Below are positions 23,451 through 34,207 of a DNA stretch of 64,000 bases, piece after piece. A model generated the notes under the pieces. The model saw only the letters and a program-made list of their open reading frames with translations. It was not told the origin of the DNA and ran no database searches. The DNA comes from Dugong dugon (Eukaryota > Chordata > Mammalia > Sirenia > Dugongidae). Numbering within the stretch: the first letter of the stretch is position 1; each line of letters opens with the position of its first letter. The DNA is taken from NCBI GenBank assembly GCA_030035585.1, contig CM057473.1, forward strand, positions 8,792,501-8,856,500, in the 5' to 3' direction. The position numbers and the translations under genes are program-made.

Positions 23451-23892
23451 ACAGGTATTGTTACAGCTTTTGTTAGGTAAATGAAGGGGAGTTCATAAGG
23501 TGGAATTTTGTTGAAGGTTATCCACTCTATTTCTTCCCTGAAATCCTGTGCCTTAATTATTAAACATAATAACTAAATACCAAACCATCTGTAGTATCCT
23601 GAGGTTCCATATGCCTAAGGCGGCAGCAACAATGGTAGAACAAAGTCACACTTTCAGGGAAGGGAGGCCAGCAGCTTGCCATATCAGCTGTGAGAGCCTT
23701 GGGTGCACCCTAAAATAGATGCTGTGGATAAATAGAAACATCTGCTGTGGCAGGGCCAGCAACAGGTGCAAAACCCAAGACCAATGGAGTTGCACAAAGA
23801 TGAAAAGGAAATAACCCAAAATGTTAAAACTAATAATCTTGGAATTGTGGGTTTACACATGACTTTTAATGTGTTTATATGGGTCTTTATTT

Positions 23893-24050
23893 TTTGTGGC
23901 GCAGTAATTAAGAGCTTGGCTGCTACCAAAAGGTCTGCAGTTCGAATCCACCAGCTACCCCTTGGAAACCCTATAGGGTCGCTCTGCTCTGTCCTGTTGG
24001 GTCACTGTGAGTCAGAACAAACTCGACAGCGCATAACAGCAACAACAATA
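23893..24050 (+). mobile_element. AfroSINE, short form with RTE-type tail
   Basis: 'tgtggcgcagtaattaagag', 'tctgcagttcgaatccacca', 'ccttggaaaccctatagggt', and an end 'cagcgcataacagcaacaac' of the RTE type. Missing the first bases of the head. Confidence 0.9.
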
Positions 24051-24203
24051 CCAAACAAAAAAAAATTCCAACTCATGGATACCCCATGTGTTACAGAGTA
24101 GAACTGTGCTCCATAGGGTTTTCAAGGCTGTGACCATTTGGAAGCAGATTGCCAGGTCTTTCTTTGAGGTGCCTCTGGGTGGTCTTGAATGGCCAACCTT
24201 TTG
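24051..24203 (-). mobile_element. AfroSINE, long form, part 1 of a split copy
   Basis: The 3' half of a reversed long-form AfroSINE ('ccaactcatggataccccat', 'ggaagcagattgccaggtct'). It stops at 'ccaaccttttg' where an L1 3' end is inserted and resumes at 25217. Confidence 0.88.
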
Positions 24204-25216
24204 TTTTTTTTAAAATTATTTTTATTTTATTTTATTGTTGTACTTTAAGTGAAAGTTTACAATTCAAGTTAGTCTCTCATACAAAAATTTATACACACAT
24301 TGTTATGTGAACCTAACTGCTCTCCCTATACTGTCCACCCTGATTTCCCACGTCCACTCAACCAGGTCCTGACCCTCTCTGCCTTCTCATCTCACCTCAG
24401 GACAGGAACTGCCCATTTAGTCTCACTGTCTACTTGAGCTAAGACGTACACTCTTCACAAGTATCATTTTATGTCCCATAGTCCAGTCTAATCTTTGTCT
24501 GAAGAGTTGGCCTAGGGAATGGTTTTAGTTCTGGGTTGACAGAGAGTCCAGGGGCCATGCTTTCTGGTGTTCCTCCAGTCTCAGCCTGACCATTAAGTCT
24601 GGTCTTTTTACTAGAATTTGAGTTCTGCACCCCACCTCTCTCCTGCTCCATCCGGGACTCTCTGTTGTGTTCCCTGTCAGGGCGGTCATTGGTGGTAGCC
24701 GGGCGCCATCTGGTTCTTCTGGTCTCAGGCTGATGTAGTCTCTGGTTTATGTGGCCCTTTCTGTCTCTTGGGCTGATACTTTCCTTGTGTCTTTGGTGTT
24801 CTTCATTCTCCTTTATTCCAGGTGGGTTGGGACCAATTGATGCATCTTAGATGGCCACTCACTAGCTTTTAAGACCCCAGACGCCAATCACCAAAGTAAG
24901 ATGCAGAACATTTTCTTAGTAAACTTTGTCATACCAGTTGACCTAGATGTCCCCTGAAACCATAGTCCCCAGACCTCCACCCCTGCTACTCTGTCCCTCA
25001 AAGTGTTTGATTGTATTCAAGAAACTTCTTAGCTTTGGTTTAGTCCAGTTGTGCTGACTTCTCCTGTAGTGTGTGCTGTCCTTCCCTTCACCGAAGATAA
25101 TTCTTGTCTACTATCTAGTTAGTGAATAACCCTCTCCCTCCCTCCCTACTCTCATAACCATCAAAGAATGTTTTCTTTTGTGTTTAAACCTTTTCTTGAG
25201 TTCTTATAATAGTCCA
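24204..25216 (-). mobile_element. L1 3' UTR insertion inside an AfroSINE, 11-bp TSD
   Basis: Reverse-strand, 5'-truncated L1 consisting only of 3' UTR, starting at its T-rich poly(A) complement (24204-24235). It contains 'aagtgaaagtttacaattca', the 'gggcgccatctggttcttct' region and 'taagaccccagacgccaatc', homologous to the 3' UTRs at 6838 and 41400. Duplicated CCAACCTTTTG at 24193-24203 and 25217-25227 defines the insertion, so this L1 is younger than its AfroSINE host. Confidence 0.9.
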
Positions 25217-25272
25217 CCAACCTTTTGGTTAGTAATCAAGTGCTTAACCATTTGCGCCACCCAGGGACTCCT
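25217..25272 (-). mobile_element. AfroSINE, long form, part 2 of the split copy
   Basis: 'ccaaccttttggttagtaat' to 'gccacccagggactcc' completes the tRNA-like head of the element that stops at 24203. Confidence 0.88.
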
Positions 25273-25439
25273 CATTCTACAGTAAGGACTATTATTTGAA
25301 TAATTGGGAAAAAAGGTTAATAAAAATGGAGATGGGCTTAAAAAATTGCAATAGCTAATAGATTTCCCAAAAAAATAGGTTATAATTATGTTCTTTTTGC
25401 TACAATTCAGGAAATAGATGTTTTCACCGAATAGTGGTG

Positions 25440-25645
25440 TATGTACCTGAGTGTGAGCACACGTATGCATTCCTGTGTGTGTAGGGGGGGCTAGGGGAAG
25501 CGAGTGTTGGGATTGTAGATTGCCAAGGGTTCAGTGCTTATTTTGTGCTTGTAAGGGTTCAGTCACCTATGTTCCTTTTTTTCTCCTTTAAGATGGTGTC
25601 TTGGGGACAAAAACTGTTAACAGTCTCAAGTTTCTTCATCTAGAT
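25440..25645 (+). repeat. Right arm of the diverged inverted pair
   Basis: Aligns with the reverse complement of 23227-23450. It begins near 'cacacgtatgcattcctgtg' and ends near 'tcatctagatagtaaatcc', after which similarity stops. Confidence 0.75.
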
Positions 25646-26523
25646 AGTAAATCCTTAAAGTTAAAATAGATTTGAGTCCCTATGGGTTTCAAACTCTAAT
25701 TACCTGGATCCTCAAGTGAATTTATTAATTTACTTTACAAATAGCCATTGAACACTACTGTCTCAGTCAGGGTCCAATCAAGAGAGAGAAACCACACGTT
25801 AAGGTATAAAGAATTATGAACTATAGTAGGGAATTGGGATAATGAGGAATAGATTAGCAATAAATAAAAAGAACTCTAAAACGCATAGGATTAGCAGGTG
25901 CATGAACAAGTCCTGCCTCCAGGGTTTCTGATGAGAACCACTAATCCCAAGGGAGAGACTTAATCAAAAGGTAAATAATAATCAAAAGTAATTTGATTAT
26001 GTAATTAATTATTTTTTTTAGTCATGAAAGTTGTAAGCTGCTAGTCTGGCTCAAATCACTTTATTCAAAATTCATTTTAATCAATAGGAGAGCTTAAGTG
26101 CTCGGCTGTGATGGGTTGTTTTCATGGTTATATTTTAGTAGCCATGATGTACACACAAAAAACCTAAGTCAATGTAGAACATGACATAGACCTCTGATAG
26201 GTACATGTTGATGTAGAAAGGGAATCAAGAGGAGTAGGCAGTTGTTTAAATTTAGGAGAATTAAGAACAATGTTATTTAAACTTGGCTTTAAAGATTGAA
26301 TATACTTACCATGAACAAGAAAAGAAAAGAGCATGAAGGCATACTGACCACATAAGGGAAGAAAATAGAAATATAAAGGTGAACCATATTGGAAGAGAAA
26401 GGAAGGGATAAACAGAGGGACAAGATGGGGGAAGAGTGATGTGTGGGACATAAAGAAATAGAAAAGAGAATTGGAAGGAGAGAGAAATGAAGGCAGAACT
26501 CTCAGAGTATTTAAGTAATTTTC
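25646..26523. other. Unassigned DNA
   Basis: Nothing firmly recognised. 25770-25960 ('ctcagtcagggtccaatcaa') has the look of an old interspersed repeat, but I cannot name it. Confidence 0.35.
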
Positions 26524-27655
26524 TCAGCTGCTATTGTTGTTAGCTGCCTTCGAGTCTGACTCATGGTGATCCCACGTACAACGGAACAAAACACTGGTCT
26601 GACGCCATCCTCACAATTGTCGTTACGCTTGAACCCATTGTTGCAGCCACTGTATCAGTCTGGCTCATTGAGGGTCTTCCTCTTTTTCACTGATGCTGTA
26701 CTTTACCAAGCATGACGTCCTTCTTCAGGGACTGGTCCCTCCTGATAACTTGTCCAAAGTCAGTGAGATGAAGTCTTCTCATTCTTGCTTCTAAGGAGCA
26801 TTCTGGCTGTACTTCTTCCAAGACAGATTTGTTTGTTCTTCCGGCAGTCCATGGTATGTTCAATATTCTTTGCCAATGCCATAATTCAAAGGCATCGATT
26901 TTTTTCGGTCTTCCTTATTCATTTGTCCAGCTTTTGCATACATATGAGGTGACTGAAAATACCATGGCTTAGGTCAGGGACACCTTAGTCCTCAAAGTGA
27001 TATCTTTGCTTTTCCACACTTTAAAGAGGTCTTTTGCAGCAGATTTGTCCAACGCAATGTGTCATTTGATTCCTTGACTGCTGCTGCCATTGGCATTGAT
27101 TGATTGATTGTGGATCCAAGTAAAATTAAATCCTGGACAGCTTCAGTATTTTTTCTGTTTATCATGATGTTGCTTATTGGTCTAGTTGTGAGGTTTTTTT
27201 TTTGGTCTTCATCAGTAAGTGCTTCAAGTCCCCTTCGCTTTCAGCAAGCAAGGTTGTGTCATCTACATATTGCAGGTTGTTAATGAGTCTTCCTTCAAAC
27301 CTGATGCCACATTCTTCTTCATATAGTCCAGCTTCTCGGATTATTTTTTTCAAAATGCAAATTGAATAAGTATGGTGAAATGATACAACCCTGATGCATA
27401 GCTTTCCTGCTTTTAAACCATGCAATATCCCCTTGTTCTGTTCACATGACTGCCTCTTGGTCTATGTACACGATCCTCATGGGCAAAATTAAGTGTTCTG
27501 GAATTACCATTATTCACAATGTCGTCCATAATTTGTTATGATCCACACAGTTGAGTGCCTTTGCATAGTCAATGAAACATAGGTAAACATCTTTCTGGTA
27601 TTCTCTGCTTTCAGACAAGATCCATCTGACATCAGCAGTAATATATCTCGGATAA
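26524..27655 (-). mobile_element. RTE (BovB-like) LINE, RT domain to 3' end, decayed
   Basis: A 1.1-kb antisense RTE copy. From the left it holds the 3' tail ('attgttgttagctgccttcg'), the C-terminal region and, from about 27130 on, the reverse transcriptase. The RT active site reads YVDD (27258-27269) within NNLQYVDDTTLLAES; the second RTE copy at 57161 has YADD. Multiple indels and stops break the frame, and the longest open piece is 83 codons (27174-27425). The 5' end, including the endonuclease, is missing. Confidence 0.9.
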
Positions 27656-27956
27656 TAGATAACCGTTAATTTGGATTCTATAATCACCTCTTATCACTGG
27701 TTCCTGAAGAGAAAATTTGTTAATGGAATACTCTTCTAAACCCTACAACTTTCATTATGTCTTAATTTAACAGTTCCTCTTTGAATGGTGGCACCCATTG
27801 CAGTTTCGCTGAGGGAAAATTTTTATTATCTTTAAGAATATTGGCCATAGTAATGATGAAACATATACAGGACCTTTGTGGTTCACACGCTTGCATCATC
27901 CATACACTATATGTGATGGGCTAGGCCAAGATATTTTTGGTGCCTACCAAGCTCCC

Positions 27957-28136
27957 AGAAACCCTGGTGGCATAACAGTTAAGAGTTCGGCTGCTAACCG
28001 AAAGGTTGGCAGTTCAAATCCACCAGGTGCTCCTTAGAAACCCTATGGGGTAGTTCTACTCTGTCCTATAGGGTCACTACGAGTTGGAATTGACTGAATG
28101 GCAATGGGTTTGGTTTTTTTTTTTTTTTTTTTGGTC
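27957..28136 (+). mobile_element. AfroSINE, short form, 11-bp TSD
   Basis: Complete copy: 'ctggtggcataacagttaag', 'ttggcagttcaaatccacca', 'ttgactgaatggcaatgggt', and a TTGG/T18 tail. Perfect duplication ACCAAGCTCCC at 27946-27956 and 28137-28147. Confidence 0.95.
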
Positions 28137-28253
28137 ACCAAGCTCCCTTTAGACATGATGTCTTTAAATAAAACTTTACTGTTGCAACACAAATAAGGGT
28201 GGGCAAATAGTCACTGTCCTTTCTGTAAATTGCATGGCTTAAGTATATATGGG

Positions 28254-28765
28254 TGTCATGGATTGAATTGTGTCCCCCAAAAATATCTGACAACCTGGCT
28301 AGGTCATGATTCCCAGTATTGTATGATTGTCTACCATTGTGTCATTTGATGTGATTTCCCTATGTGTTGTAAATTATATTACTATGATGTTAATGAGATG
28401 GATTAGTGGTGGTTATATTGATGAGATCTACAAGATTAGATAGTGTCTTAAGCCAGTATCTTTTGAGATATAAAAGAGAGAAGTGAGAAGAGAGATAGGG
28501 ACACCTCATAACATCAAGGAAGCAGGATTGGGAACAGAGCACATCCTTTTGACCCAAGGTCCCTGCACCTGAGACGCTCCTCGATCAGGGAAAGATTGAT
28601 GACAAGGGCCTTCCTCCAGAGCCGACAGAGAGAGAAAGCCTTCCCCTGGAGCTGGAGCCCTGAATTTGGGCTTCTAGCCTGCTAGACTGTGAGAGAATAA
28701 ACTTCTGTCTGTTAACATATCTACTTGTGGTATTTCTGTTCTAGCAGCACTAGGTAACTGAGACA
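28254..28765 (+). mobile_element. Solo LTR, class III (MaLR-type), TSD ATGGG
   Basis: 512 bp, TGTCATGGATTG... to ACTGAGACA. TATAAAAG at 28469-28476 and AATAAA at 28696-28701. Exact 5-bp duplication ATGGG at 28249-28253 and 28766-28770. Same family as 15990-16509 throughout its length. No internal region. Confidence 0.88.
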
Positions 28766-28770
28766 ATGGG

Positions 28771-29111
28771 TAGCTTTTGTATATAATTGTATCTCATTAA
28801 CAGTAGGAAAAAGTGCTCAGAAGAGTGGGGTAGGTGTATGATATCAGGAAGTCATAAATGTATTGATTTGACTTTGTGTAAGATTTCTTTGGATTTAGGT
28901 CAATAGAAACCTCTGAATAAACTGGACTAATTGCATTAATGGAAGCTATTACATAACATGGCGCCCAGGTATACAGAGGCTCCAGCTGGCCGGTAGGTGA
29001 GAGCTCCAGCTCCATTTCTCTGGTTGTCCTGTGTGGTCCTTTACCCTCAGGTTAATATCAGTGTGGTTGCTACTGTTCCAAGCCTGAATTACAGACATGC
29101 CGTCCTCAAAG
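28771..29111. other. Unassigned DNA
   Basis: Nothing recognised. Confidence 0.4.
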
Positions 29112-29305
29112 GGGAGCCCCTTGGTGGTGCAAACATTTAATGTGTTCATTGCCAAACAAAAGGTTTGTAGCCACTGACAGACACCTCCAAAGAAAGGCCT
29201 GGTGATCTACTTCTGAAAAACAAGCCATTGAAAACAGTTCTACTCTGACACACAGGGAGTTGCCATGAGTTGGAGTCAACTCGAAGGCAACTGGTACTGG
29301 TAATC
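29112..29305 (+). mobile_element. AfroSINE, long form
   Basis: 'agccccttggtggtgcaaac', the long-form middle 'ggcctggtgatctacttctg' and the end 'ggagtcaactcgaaggcaac'. A CTCAAAGG/CCCAAAGG pair on the two sides is a possible imperfect duplication. Confidence 0.88.
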
Positions 29306-31729
29306 CCCAAAGGAAGAAAACTGAATTCTTTTACCTAGCTGATCCTGCATGCCTAGATTCATTTTTTCTTTTTTAATTAGCTGGAGCTAATAAAAGAAAA
29401 TTGGCTACCTGACGGACTTAGAAAAATCAGAATTTATCCCCAGTAGATCACCGGGATTTTCTTCCAAAGCACCTCTGGGTGTTCTTGAACTAACTTTGGA
29501 GACAGGTCTAGGAAAGTTTCCCCTTATTAAGTGCTGTTTACTTTAAAGCCACTCAGTAAGCAGCACTGATGAACAAGGGGTGGGAGAGAGAGGCAAGAAA
29601 TAACAGTGATGAAGGGAAGCCGTGCAGCAGGAGTGGACTTGAAGGCGTGAAGAGAGAAGAGATTGTGTCAATTTATTTTGCTAGGTGAGTGTGGGGAATA
29701 CAGGAGTTCAGTTTTATACAAGTAGACAGTTGGATATACAGGTGTAGAGTTTAAAAAGAGTTTATTTATTTACAAAGACTCTATTGAGCAACAGAACAAA
29801 AACAAGTATGTATATCCTAAGCTTTAGCGCAGAATCTTTAACAAAACAGTTGTAAAACTTTCAAAAGCATAATGGTTATTCTTCTAGCATCCCCAGACAA
29901 AACCTAAAGCAGAGTCATATTGACCGAAATTTTTGGTCGGTCCAATCACTGTGAGCGGCATATGCAATATTGCTTGGTCTCCATTTCATATAGCTCCAGA
30001 TGAGCTGTAACACATCCTACAAATCAGATGTCTTGGTCTCTTTGATCCTGGTGTGCTTTCCAAAGTCAAGTCCACATGATGTTATGCAAATGTTTTAGTC
30101 TGGGCTCAGTCTCGTTTGGCACCTCTCTACTCAGTAGCAAACTAATAAGATGGAGGAAATACACAATTGCATGGGTGGCCTCATCTGCATGCTCAAACTG
30201 GAATTAATATAGCCAGCTTTCTTTGAAGCTCCGAGTTTAATAACATAAACAAACGACGGAGGATATCAGTGATTGCGACCAATAAAATATAATTTAATTT
30301 AAAAATTACTAAAGCACGTTAAGCTGTTTCAAGCGGCTATGCAATGAAAATAAACAGAAGATAAGTGAGCAAAAGCAGCTAAATTAATGTCTATCATAAT
30401 GGCTTTGTTTTATTATCGAATACAGTCAACACACACACACTCACTAATATGCACACATATACACACAAACTTCATTTTTATCTGCAACTTGGAACAGTCC
30501 TAGGATTGGCCCTGTGAAGAAGAGAAGAATTGGACCATGGAGGATGAAAGGGTTTAGAATTAGACTGGCCCACGGATTAGGACAGGACCTAAGGGACCAG
30601 AGTTTGATTCAGATATTGTCTGGAAGTTTAATAGTGTCCACAGTAGCTGACGTTAGTAGGAATGAGTAAGGTTCAATTTAGGGAAAAGGTATTCTGATAG
30701 ACTGTGAGATCTGTAAATTGGGTCCTCCCTCAGGCAGACCATTCCAGAGATGTTTATCACAAGGCAGCACAGTTCCAGGCACCAGACAGAGGTTAAGATT
30801 AAGATGTTTATACTAGGAGGAAAATCAGGAAGAGTAAGATGGTATCACATGTTTAGAATACCAAGGAAAAGTAGTCACCTTATAAGCAGAGACTTGGGCA
30901 CAAAGCACACACCGGAAGACCAGAAACCAGAAGTGAGGAGTGAGGTAGGTATTTCATCTCTGGACATTAGCATTAGTACAAGGATTCAACTTCAGCAGCA
31001 AGTTAGGCTACCAGTGTCACTAAAAGTGAGGAGCGAATCTGAGCTACTCGTCTTCCTGGATAATCATAGCATTCGCCATAAGCATGAGGAGGACCAAGGC
31101 TGTAGATGAGCGTCCAGTAGTTCAGCTGTGGTTGAAGAAGGCTGCAGAGATTGGGAACCAGGCCAGTTCTAACTGCTAGCTCATGTTAGAATGACAGGGA
31201 TTAAAATCAATGGGTGTGATTGCTTTATTTATTAGCCAGTATTCGATATTCAATATTAGATATAAATATGGATACACATATAGATATACTTACTATGTAT
31301 AAGCTGTTTGATGATATGTAAACATTTATCACAGTCCTTAAATATTAATTTCTGTTTTATTGTAAATGACATTTAATTTTTTTCTAATACTGATTTTCAG
31401 TGGTCGTGAGCCACGTGCTCCTGTGGCACTACCTCTGATGTCAGGGTCCTGGTGAACTTGAACACGATTAGAGTCTCAATCAAAATCACTAGATAAAGTA
31501 AGCAACGTTTTGAACTGGATGTGCCTGTGAACACCATGCAAACAAACAAAAAAACCAACCAACCAACCAACCAGAAAAACATGACCCTGGTCTAGACTAA
31601 TGTACTGAATAACTTAGAATTTCATTTTATAGAGCGTCCTCGTACGTTAAGGAAAATGAATTACTTTTATCAATTTTTATCTTCATTTTTGTGCTGAGAA
31701 TACGTGTTCATCAACCCTTCCAGGTATCT
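29306..31729. other. Mostly unassigned DNA
   Basis: No gene recognised. 29695-29755 ('gtagacagttggatatacag') resembles a common old mammalian repeat whose family I cannot name. Short CA-rich (30430-30470) and (CCAA)n (31555-31573) tracts are present. Confidence 0.35.
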
Positions 31730-32040
31730 TTTCACTGGGATGGGGTCATGTGACTGATTAATGGCCAATGGAATGGCCAGCAATGAAATAGTCTGCTTAC
31801 AACTGCAGAAAAATTTCCAAGTAATCCCACATGTGTGCTACCCAGTCTGTAGTTGCATGAAAGGATTGCAGGGACATAAAAGCAAGGCAGAGCCAAAGGG
31901 TGAAAGGATCCTCAAGCTTGAAATCTCCACTTGGAGAGATGTCAAACCCCAAAGACCAGATTTGTGTTGGACTATTGTGTGAGCAAGAAATAATCTTTTA
32001 TTTTTTTAAGCCATTGAAATTTCAAGGTTATTCAGCCCAC
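31730..32040 (+). mobile_element. Old MLT/MaLR-like LTR 3' part
   Basis: 'ggggtcatgtgactgattaa', 'ttggactattgtgtgagcaa' and 'taagccattgaaatttcaag' follow the order of old mammalian MaLR-type LTRs. Diverged, with no internal region seen. Confidence 0.5.
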
Positions 32041-32455
32041 CCGTACTTCTAAAAGTTTTAAACAAATGATATTCAAACCTAAGAAGACCAAGGATTTTAA
32101 ACGTTCTCTTAAAAAATCTAAAGACATTCGAGGTCAAAAAAGCAAGCAAATTTTACAGCACTTTAGTCGTTTGTATTTAAATGTCTAAAAATGGAGCTTT
32201 TATGTAAGCGCCAGCAAAATATCACAAGAATGGCTGATTCTACGATTATTATTGCATTCAAATTCTCAGTAAATATACTGTCTATAAATTACTTTAATGA
32301 CAACAGTTTTATCCCTTTGTATTTGAAGTGGCTTTTGAATAAAAGTACCTTAACATAATGTGGGAAGAAAATGACTAGTTACACCAAATAAACTCTAACT
32401 ATAAATTCAAATTGACTAAGTAAACAACATTTTTAAAGATAAAATCTTCAAAAAT
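32041..32455. other. Unassigned DNA
   Basis: AT-rich; nothing recognised. Confidence 0.4.
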
Positions 32456-32626
32456 TATAAAAAACCAAAACCAAACCCATTGCCTTCCAGTCAATTCTGA
32501 CTCATGGACACCTTAGGATAGAATAGAACTGCCTCATAGAGTTTCCAAGGAGTGGCTGGTGGATTCGAACTGCCGACCTTTTGGTTAGCAGCCAAACACT
32601 TAACCACTGCACCACCAGGGCTTCTT
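32456..32626 (-). mobile_element. AfroSINE, short form
   Basis: Complete reversed copy: 'aaaaaccaaaaccaaaccca', 'ggagtggctggtggattcga', 'aaccactgcaccaccagggc'. Confidence 0.92.
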
Positions 32627-32639
32627 AAAAATATAACAC

Positions 32640-33325
32640 ACAAATATTTGTTAATTAACAAAATGTCAAAAGACTAAAAATGGACTGAAGAAAAATCTTC
32701 ATTCACATGACCCCACCCAAGTGAAAATATATCTGGGATGGTTGGTGGACATGTATTCTCTCACGTAACAGACAAAGGATCAGTATCACCAACATGTGAT
32801 CAGTATCACCAAGAAAGAAGCTCTCCAAATGGTTCAGAGACAAAAATGAGTAGAAAAATAGGCAAAAGATATTTACCACTACGTAGTAAATGAAAGGCAA
32901 AAGACTCCAATGCATATGCAATTCCGCATGTAGTCAAAGAAGTAAAAATGAGATATAATTTCCAACCCCTCAACTATCTATTTAAGTATATTAACGTTTC
33001 TCACCCAAGTCAAAGGTGCTATCCTTTGAATATACTAGTACCAGTACTTAATGATAATATGACAATAAATGCTTATTGGGAAAAACAACAAGAATAACAA
33101 CTTGAATGACCACCAGTGGGTCAGAAAGTGAGGAAATTATGGTGCCTTTTCATTATATAATACTGTGCAGCTTTAAAAAGAACGATGAGCTCACAGTCTA
33201 TAATGCGGGATTGTAGTCATGATTTATCAATGAGTAAACCAAGCCTGAAATTCAGAAAAAAGTGCATAATATATTCCTATCTTTGTAAAACACAATGCAA
33301 AATAACAGAAACTTATAGCTGTATC
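32640..33325 (+). mobile_element. Ancient L1M ORF2 C-terminus and 3' UTR
   Basis: Decayed coding blocks such as 'gtaacagacaaaggatcagt', 'aataggcaaaagatatttac' and 'aatactgtgcagctttaaaa' match, in order, the end of L1 ORF2. The UTR follows ('aagtgcataatatattccta'). The reading frame is destroyed. Confidence 0.65.
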
Positions 33326-33612
33326 TACTCATTTATTTAACAGATGGTCTCATATATTCTAAGCACTGTTCCTACACATCAACAAGAGAGAAAAATCCCT
33401 GAATCTGAATTACATTCTAATGAGGAAAGATGACAAAAACAATAAAAATAGGAAAAATAAGAGGTACATTGTGTCGAAAAGTGTTGTGTCTGTGGAAGGA
33501 AAACACATTAGTGAAAAGAGGTTGGAGAGTAACGGTGAGGGGTAGTTGCTGTTTTAAATGCCTTCGTGAGGATTCGTTTCAGATCACACTCTTACAGGGT
33601 TGGGGTACCAGC
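33326..33612 (-). mobile_element. L2 LINE 3' region
   Basis: Antisense L2 blocks: 'ctcatttatttaacagatgg', 'attctaagcactgttcctac', 'gaattacattctaatgagga'. Confidence 0.6.
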
Positions 33613-33820
33613 AGATTTTAAGGCATGAAAACTAGGCAATGACAGCCTTAACCACTAAAGATGTGAATGCCTGAAATTGTTACAGACCACACAAAACTAA
33701 GATTGTAGACCCTTCTTTGATAAGAGTTAAGTGAGTATCTGTTTCAAGTAACTGCTTGCCCTAAAGCCCTTAAAATAACCGAGGAGTGTCAGAAGCATCA
33801 ACAACAAAACATTTTAGCAA

Positions 33821-33836
33821 GAATAATAAGTATCTG
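33821..33836. repeat. Left target-site duplication of the full-length L1
   Basis: GAATAATAAGTATCTG, repeated without a mismatch at 42625-42640 immediately after the poly(A) tail. Confidence 0.97.
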
Positions 33837-33850
33837 GAAGGGAGGAGGGG

Positions 33851-33860
33851 CAAGATGGCG
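33851..33860 (+). promoter_or_regulatory. YY1-like site at the L1 5' end
   Basis: CAAGATGGCG, 15 bases from the element start, matches the YY1 core AAGATGG. In primate L1 the corresponding site sets the transcription start. Function here is inferred from position and sequence. Confidence 0.6.
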
Positions 33861-34207
33861 CTCTAGGCAGAAATACCACGCCGTCCCTCCACAGCAAAGA
33901 TCCGAAAAACTAAGCCTAACAGAGAATCAACAATCCTGAAACCCTAGAACACCAAATGAAGAGATAAAGAACTCAGCCAAACACCAAACGGAGTGAGAAT
34001 ACTAAAAGAGAACGGAGAGCGAGGAGAGACTCAGGCAGAGATTCCTTACCAGCTAACGCAGCGCGGATCCACCATCTTGGATTCCTATCGGAGACCAGCA
34101 AACGGGAGAGCAGCCTTGCAGAGCATCTGGTCGGAGACAGAACGACCGGTAAACTGCGGTGCGTGCTCTCCCACCACCCACCCCTCTCCGCCTCAGCTGG
34201 GGATCCC

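Noticed and set aside
30750..31109. 119-codon open frame
   Set aside because: No similarity recognised; length is within chance expectation for 64 kb.
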